From Sphingomonas sp. QA11 (lineage in GTDB: Bacteria > Pseudomonadota > Alphaproteobacteria > Sphingomonadales > Sphingomonadaceae): a stretch of DNA of 64,000 nucleotides. A program made the position numbers and the translations under genes. Shown piece after piece: positions 59,922-64,000 of the stretch (position 1 is the first letter of the stretch; every line of letters starts with the position of its first letter). A model generated the notes under the pieces. That model was not told the origin of the DNA, did not search any database, and saw nothing but the letters and a program-made list of their open reading frames with translations. The stretch lies in contig NZ_CP098774.1 of the NCBI RefSeq assembly GCF_028473665.1, positions 3,624,501-3,688,500 of the forward strand. Direction: 5' to 3'.

Positions 59922-60797
59922 TCAGGGCCAGGTAAAAGCGAAGCGCAGCGCCGACGTCACCGAGCGGCTCGGCACGGTGATGTGGACTTCTTCGGCATAG
60001 GCCTCGGAGCGTGTCCGCAATCCAAAGGCCGAGAGGGGTTCCATCCGCTTGACGAACGCCTCGGAATCCCAGCGCTCGAGCACGGTATCCTCACGCTCAC
60101 CCCAGACGACCATCAATCGGCCGACCTTCTGGATATTGCCTGCCTGCAAGCCGGCGGCGAAAGCGCGCTCCTCCTTTTGCATCTCCAGGTCGTGCCAGAA
60201 CAGCGACGGGCTGGCGGCAATCAGGGCATGAAAGGCAGTAGGCCGCGTGAACAGGGCGTGGACCGCGAACAGGCCGCCCAGCGAATGGCCGTACAGCGCC
60301 TGACGGTCGCGGTTGATCGTGTAGCGCCGGTCGAGTTCGGACCGCAGCTTGCCGGTCAGGAAGTCCAGGAACGTGTCCCAGCCGCCATTCGGCACCTTGC
60401 CGAGTTGGACATCCCAGGGCGGCGGCGGCGGTCCTCCCGTGAGATCGAAGATGCGGCGAATGTCATAGGCCTTGTCGGTCTTGTAGCCCACGCCGACCAC
60501 GATCGCCTTGCCGGTATCCGCCTTCATATAGTCGTGCATGCGCCGCGTCTCGGCGAAGCCGGCGAACATCGCATTGCCGTCGAGCACAGTGAGCACCGGA
60601 TAGCCGCCCTCGGGCGCCGGCCCGGCCGGCCTGGAAACAAAGATCTGATAGGAATAGCCGTCTTCGCCCTTGAGCTCCCAGGTCTCGGTATCGGGCAAAA
60701 CATAGCCGGGCGCGACAGGCGGCCGCGTCTGGGCGAACGCGGGCGATGCGCCCAGCAGGCAAAGCGCGAGCGCGCTGGTGGCGAGCGATCTGGACAT
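59922..60797 (-). CDS. Exported alpha/beta-hydrolase, IroE/Fes-like esterase
   Basis: A 291-residue exported hydrolase. A signal peptide (1-23, MSRSLATSALALCLLGASPAFA) is followed by an esterase-D/IroE-like domain: YPVLTVLDGNAMFAG (oxyanion region), nucleophile elbow YGHSLGGLFAVHAL, IAASPSLFWHDLEMQ, and the catalytic His in EEVHITVPSRS. Such enzymes cut the ester bonds of enterobactin-like siderophores; this one may instead free the ligand of the nearby TBDR. The ATG at 60797 is preferred because it starts the signal peptide. Convergent with the permease gene, three bases apart. Confidence 0.91.
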   Translation of the reverse strand: MSRSLATSALALCLLGASPAFAQTRPPVAPGYVLPDTETWELKGEDGYSYQIFVSRPAGPAPEGGYPVLTVLDGNAMFAGFAETRRMHDYMKADTGKAIVVGVGYKTDKAYDIRRIFDLTGGPPPPPWDVQLGKVPNGGWDTFLDFLTGKLRSELDRRYTINRDRQALYGHSLGGLFAVHALFTRPTAFHALIAASPSLFWHDLEMQKEERAFAAGLQAGNIQKVGRLMVVWGEREDTVLERWDSEAFVKRMEPLSAFGLRTRSEAYAEEVHITVPSRSVTSALRFAFTWP

Positions 60798-60857
60798 TCT
60801 ACCTCTCCCGACGGTGAGGTGCGATTGAACCCTGTCCCGTGCGGCCACGCCATGCGG

Positions 60858-60890
60858 ACGGCGGGTAAACCAGGCGGATTTTCGGGGTAG
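60858..60890 (-). promoter_or_regulatory. TTACCC-type sites upstream of the esterase gene
   Basis: On the minus strand TTACCCGCCGT (60858-60868) and CTACCCCGAAA (60880-60890) are 22 bases apart, in the 93-base gap between the esterase start and the CoA-transferase stop. They share TTACCCG with the sites at 53.0 and 55.9 kb, so the esterase may belong to the same regulon. Confidence 0.5.
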
Positions 60891-62078
60891 CTAAGCGGCG
60901 ACCACGCCCGCCGTGACGAGCGCGTCGATCGCGGCCTCGTCACATCCAACGTCGCGAAGCACCGAGCGACTGTCCGCTCCGAGCGCATGCGGAGGCTGGT
61001 CCGGCGTCCGCTCGATCCCGGTGAACCGCACCGGCTGCGGGATCGCGCGCTTCACGCCCTCCGGGAAGCCGTCGGGCACATCGAAGAAGCCGATCTCGGT
61101 CAGGTGCGGATCGCTGAGGATCTCCGCCGGTGTCGCCACGCGCGAGCAAGGCACATCGATCGCCTCCAGCACGTCGATCCACGCATCGGTACCGCGCGCT
61201 TGCAGGCTTGCGGCGACGATCGCATAGAGCTCGCCGATAGAGGCCTGGCGCCGGGCGGGAGACTGGAACCACGCCGTCTCGCACACCTCGCTCCGGCCGA
61301 TCGCACCGAGGAAGCGTCGCCACTGCGCCTCGGTATAGGGCAGCACCGCGATCCATCCGTCAGCGGTGCGGAAAGGCCGGCGATCCGGCGAGAGCAGGCG
61401 CGGATAGCCGGGCGCACCGTCAGCGGCGAAGGTCGCGGCGGACAGATGCTCGTTCATCAGGAAGGCGACCATCGCCTCGAACATCGGCACTTCGACCCGG
61501 AACGGCCCAGCCCGCCCACGCGCGCGCGCGAACAGGGCGGCGAGAATGCCATAGACCGCGTGCAGCGCGGCGACCTTGTCAGCGACGATCGTCGGGGCGA
61601 ATTGCGGGGTAGCATTCTGAAGCGCGGCGAGGCCGGCAAGGCCGCTTGCCGCCTGGATGATGTCGTCGAAAGCGGGGCGGTCGCGATACTGTCCGCCACG
61701 CCCGAAGCCGGTCGCCGCGCAATGGACAATGCGCGGGTTGATTGCCGCGACCTGCTCGAAGCCCAGCCCCAGCCGATCGGCGGCATCGAGCCGCATATTG
61801 TGAAACAGCACATCAGCGCCCGCCACCAGCTTCGCAAGCGCCTCGCGCCCCTCCGGCCGTTTGAGGTCGATCGCCAGCATCCGCTTGTTGCGATTGTTGT
61901 TCACGAACAGCGCCCCGCCGCCCGTCCCCTGGGGATGCGCGTGGCGGGCGATGTCGCCATCGAGCGGCTCGACCTTGATCACCTCCGCCCCGAGATCAGC
62001 GAGGATCTGCCCCGCATAGGGTCCGAGCACCACTGCGCCGACTTCGATCACGCGCACGCCTTCTAGCAACGGCAGCAT
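60891..62078 (-). CDS. CaiB/BaiF-type (class III) CoA transferase
   Basis: A 395-residue family III CoA transferase: LLEGVRVIEVGAVVLGPYAG at the N-terminus, LADLGAEVIKVEPLDGD, NRNKRMLAIDLKRPEG, LFHNMRLDAADRLG, and GQYRDRPAFDDIIQAASGLA. The catalytic Asp is the one in YRDRPAFDDII (or the neighbouring Asp of the family). The start at 62078 follows GGAGAG. It would move CoA between carboxylic acids in a degradation route; the acids are unknown. It is divergent from an aldehyde dehydrogenase gene, with an operator-like repeat between them. Confidence 0.93.
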   Translation of the reverse strand: MLPLLEGVRVIEVGAVVLGPYAGQILADLGAEVIKVEPLDGDIARHAHPQGTGGGALFVNNNRNKRMLAIDLKRPEGREALAKLVAGADVLFHNMRLDAADRLGLGFEQVAAINPRIVHCAATGFGRGGQYRDRPAFDDIIQAASGLAGLAALQNATPQFAPTIVADKVAALHAVYGILAALFARARGRAGPFRVEVPMFEAMVAFLMNEHLSAATFAADGAPGYPRLLSPDRRPFRTADGWIAVLPYTEAQWRRFLGAIGRSEVCETAWFQSPARRQASIGELYAIVAASLQARGTDAWIDVLEAIDVPCSRVATPAEILSDPHLTEIGFFDVPDGFPEGVKRAIPQPVRFTGIERTPDQPPHALGADSRSVLRDVGCDEAAIDALVTAGVVAA

Positions 62079-62111
62079 CGCATCTCTCCACAAAATCCGT
62101 TGACTATTATT

Positions 62112-62135
62112 TCCATATGTGGACAAATTAGTCCA
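62112..62135. promoter_or_regulatory. Triple TCCA/TGGA operator-like repeat
   Basis: TCCATATGTGGA (62112-62123) and TGGACAAATTAGTCCA (62120-62135) are overlapping inverted repeats that share one TGGA half-site. They sit in the AT-rich 81-base gap between the divergent CoA-transferase and aldehyde-dehydrogenase starts. This suits a dimeric repressor; the regulator is not in view. Confidence 0.45.
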
Positions 62136-62159
62136 TAATAAGAAATCAAAGAGGAAATT

Positions 62160-63635
62160 ATGGATTATTGCTTCGACCGTCTCTTCATCGGCGGCGAATG
62201 GGTCGAGCCCGTCGACGGCGGCGTTCGCGACAGTATCGATCCGGCTACCGGCAAGCCCTGGGGCAAGGTCGCTTTTGGCGGCGCGAAGGATGTAGATCGC
62301 GCAGTGGTCGCCGCCCGCGAGGCGTTTGAAGGGCCGTGGCGCAAGATGCCCCCCTGGGAGCGCGCGGCGCTGATGCGGCGCTTCGCCGATCTCTACGCGA
62401 CTCAGGTCGATGCGCTCGCCCGCATCGAATCGCAGGACAATGGCCGCGCCATCCGCGAATCGCGCGGCGATATCGCCATGCACGCTCAATATTATCACTG
62501 GTTCGCCTCGCTGGCGGACAAGCTGGGCGGCCGGACGATCCCGATGGACGACAGCGTCCATGCCTTCACCACGCGTTCGGCGGTGGGCGTGGTCGGGACG
62601 ATCACTCCGTGGAACGTGCCGCTGATGGCGGCGGCGTGGAAGCTCGGCCCGGCGCTCGCCGCGGGCTGCACCGTGGTGCTCAAGCCTGCCGAGCAGACCC
62701 CGGCCTCTTCGCTGGCGCTGGCCAGGCTGTTCGAGGAAGCGGGTTTCCCGCCGGGCGTCGTCAATGTCGTGCCGGGCGACGGCCCGGTCGCCGGCGCGCA
62801 TCTTGTCGCGCATCCGGGCGTCGACAAGATCGCCTTCACCGGCGAAGGCGCGACCGCCAAGACAATTCTCAAGACCGGCGCTGACACGCTCAAGCGCTTC
62901 TCGTTCGAGCTGGGCGGCAAGGCACCGCACATCCTGTTCGCCGATTGCGACGTGGAGAATGCGCTGAATGCCGCGACCGGCTCAGCCTGGGCGCTGTGCG
63001 GCCAGAGCTGCGCGCTGGGCAGCCGCATCTTGGTCGAGCGGCCGATCTACGATCAGGTGGTCGAGGGCTTCCGCCGCAACGCCGCGCGAGTCCGTGTCGG
63101 CAATCCGCTCGATCCCGCCACCCATATGGGCCCGCAGGCGCACCAGCAGCAGCTCGACAAAACGCTCTCCTATGTCGCGATCGGCCGGGACGAGGGCGCC
63201 GAACTGGTGACCGGCGGCGCGCGGCTCGACGGCCCGGATCTGGCAGGAGGCTATTTCGTCGAGCCCACCGTGTTCGCCAGCGTCGCGCCGGAGATGCGGA
63301 TCGCGCAGGAGGAGATCTTCGGCCCCGTCGCCTCGATCATCCCGTTCGACGGGGAGGAAGAGGCCATCGCGATCGCCAATGGCACGCCGTACGGCCTGGC
63401 CGCGGGCCTGTGGACCGGCGATGTCGGCCGCGCCCACCGTGTTGCCAACCGGATCGAGGCGGGCATCGTCTGGGTCAACACCTATCGCTACATCCGCTGG
63501 TCCACGCCGTATGGCGGCGTGAGGACCAGCGGCTGGGGTCGCGAGAACGGGATCGAGGCGCTCGATTCCTATCTTGAGACCAGGACCACCGTGATCTCCA
63601 CCACCGGCAAATTCGCCGATCCCTTCGCCAATTGA
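62160..63635 (+). CDS. Aldehyde dehydrogenase (NAD(P)+)
   Basis: A 491-residue aldehyde dehydrogenase. It has the cofactor region VGTITPWNVPLMAAAWKLGP and KPAEQTPASS, the catalytic Glu in FELGGKAPHI, the catalytic Cys in LCGQSCALGSRI, and the C-terminal EEIFGPVASIIPFDGEEEA and NTYRYIRWSTPYGG. The ATG at 62160 follows AGAGGAAA. Length is normal. It is the first gene of a short operon with the SDR that begins 11 bases after its stop, and probably oxidises an aldehyde to an acid that the divergent CoA transferase could activate. Confidence 0.95.
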   Translation: MDYCFDRLFIGGEWVEPVDGGVRDSIDPATGKPWGKVAFGGAKDVDRAVVAAREAFEGPWRKMPPWERAALMRRFADLYATQVDALARIESQDNGRAIRESRGDIAMHAQYYHWFASLADKLGGRTIPMDDSVHAFTTRSAVGVVGTITPWNVPLMAAAWKLGPALAAGCTVVLKPAEQTPASSLALARLFEEAGFPPGVVNVVPGDGPVAGAHLVAHPGVDKIAFTGEGATAKTILKTGADTLKRFSFELGGKAPHILFADCDVENALNAATGSAWALCGQSCALGSRILVERPIYDQVVEGFRRNAARVRVGNPLDPATHMGPQAHQQQLDKTLSYVAIGRDEGAELVTGGARLDGPDLAGGYFVEPTVFASVAPEMRIAQEEIFGPVASIIPFDGEEEAIAIANGTPYGLAAGLWTGDVGRAHRVANRIEAGIVWVNTYRYIRWSTPYGGVRTSGWGRENGIEALDSYLETRTTVISTTGKFADPFAN

Positions 63636-63646
63636 GGAACATCACC

Positions 63647-64000
63647 ATGCGTTTGCAGGGCAAGCTCGCCATCGTCACCGCCGCGGCATCGGGCATGGGC
63701 CGCGCCGGCGTGGAACGCTTCGTGCGCGAAGGCGCGCGCGTCGCCGCGATCGACATCAGCTCGGAGGCGCTGAACGCGCTGGTCGCCGAGTTCGGATCGG
63801 ACAAGGTGACCCCGATCGTCGCCGATCTGCTCACGCCCGAAGGCGCGCGCGGCAGCATCGACCAGGCGGTGGAGGCGCTGGGCGGCGCCGACATCCTCTG
63901 GGCGCATGCCGGCATGCCCGGCCCCGCCTCGGTCGAGAATCTCGACATGGACGCATATCGCAGGGCGATCGACCTCAATATCACTTCCGCCGCGCTCGGC
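63647..64000 (+). CDS. Short-chain dehydrogenase/reductase, N-terminal part
   Basis: The first 118 residues of an SDR cut by the right edge. The Rossmann motif is AIVTAAASGMGRAGVERFVRE, followed by AAIDISSEAL, VTPIVADLLT and the NAG-equivalent WAHAGMPGP; the catalytic Tyr lies beyond the window. It is 11 bases after the aldehyde dehydrogenase stop and so most likely cotranscribed, perhaps oxidising the alcohol that yields that enzyme's aldehyde. Confidence 0.92.
   Translation, partial: MRLQGKLAIVTAAASGMGRAGVERFVREGARVAAIDISSEALNALVAEFGSDKVTPIVADLLTPEGARGSIDQAVEALGGADILWAHAGMPGPASVENLDMDAYRRAIDLNITSAALG

Noticed and set aside
60891..62930. Extension of the CoA-transferase frame to 679 residues
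   Set aside because: The extra N-terminal part runs antisense through the aldehyde dehydrogenase; the family N-terminus starts at the ATG at 62078.
1..64000. CRISPR arrays, tRNA or rRNA genes, prophage or intact insertion sequences
   Set aside because: Looked for along the window; no repeat-spacer pattern, cloverleaf, integrase or transposase with terminal repeats was seen.

Overview
The window looks like a chromosomal segment of a high-GC alphaproteobacterium of the Sphingomonadales (Sphingomonas-like). The basis is the high GC third-position coding style, four large TonB-dependent receptors (TBDRs) with the IVVTAQ(R/K)RE-type N-terminus usual in sphingomonads, a sigma/FecR/receptor signalling set, and a fatty-acid 2-hydroxylase-like gene that would suit a sphingolipid-making bacterium. 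The taxonomy is inferred from gene content. I see no tRNA, rRNA, CRISPR array, prophage or intact insertion sequence.

Layout. 0-2 kb: N-terminal part of a TBDR, then an ArsR regulator coupled to an AHSA1/SRPBCC protein. 2.1-7.4 kb: a TBDR divergent from a secreted two-domain protein (cyanophycinase fused to isoaspartyl peptidase) and an overlapping Lrp/AsnC regulator, a plausible uptake and use module for cyanophycin or beta-aspartyl peptides. 7.6-9.6 kb: an acyltransferase-3/SGNH protein. 9.7-14.5 kb: a MacAB-TolC type export operon. 14.6-20.9 kb: two PraB-like small secreted proteins, an STN-domain TBDR, FecR and an ECF sigma factor. 21-22.3 kb: a small membrane protein and KdsA.

21.5-47 kb is a complete-looking ABC-transporter capsule locus with Kdo-linker genes. 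It holds Kdo synthesis (kdsA, kdsD, a kdsB-like gene and a histidine phosphatase in the place where kdsC would be expected), Kdo linker transferases (kpsC-like and kpsS), dTDP-rhamnose synthesis (rmlCBDA), export (kpsE, kpsM, kpsT and the outer-membrane lipoprotein gene at 45.8 kb), several glycosyltransferases, a PhyH-type oxygenase, a sulfatase-fold transferase, and an FA2H-like hydroxylase divergent from an SDR. The region 38.8-42 kb has different base and codon use and holds decayed coding fragments, which points to transfer or turnover.

48-64 kb is a catabolic and transport region. It holds PaiB behind a tiny Tat-like leader ORF, an exported amidohydrolase, a siderophore-type TBDR, a MalT-like ATP-dependent LuxR regulator, a divergent HyuA / DUF917 / NCS1-permease operon, an exported IroE-like esterase, a CaiB-type CoA transferase, an aldehyde dehydrogenase and the start of an SDR. 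A repeated element, TTACCCG(T), is spaced about 21 bp apart and sits upstream of the receptor, between the MalT-like gene and the hyu operon, and upstream of the esterase. This suggests one regulon, and it is the strongest previously unannotated signal I found.
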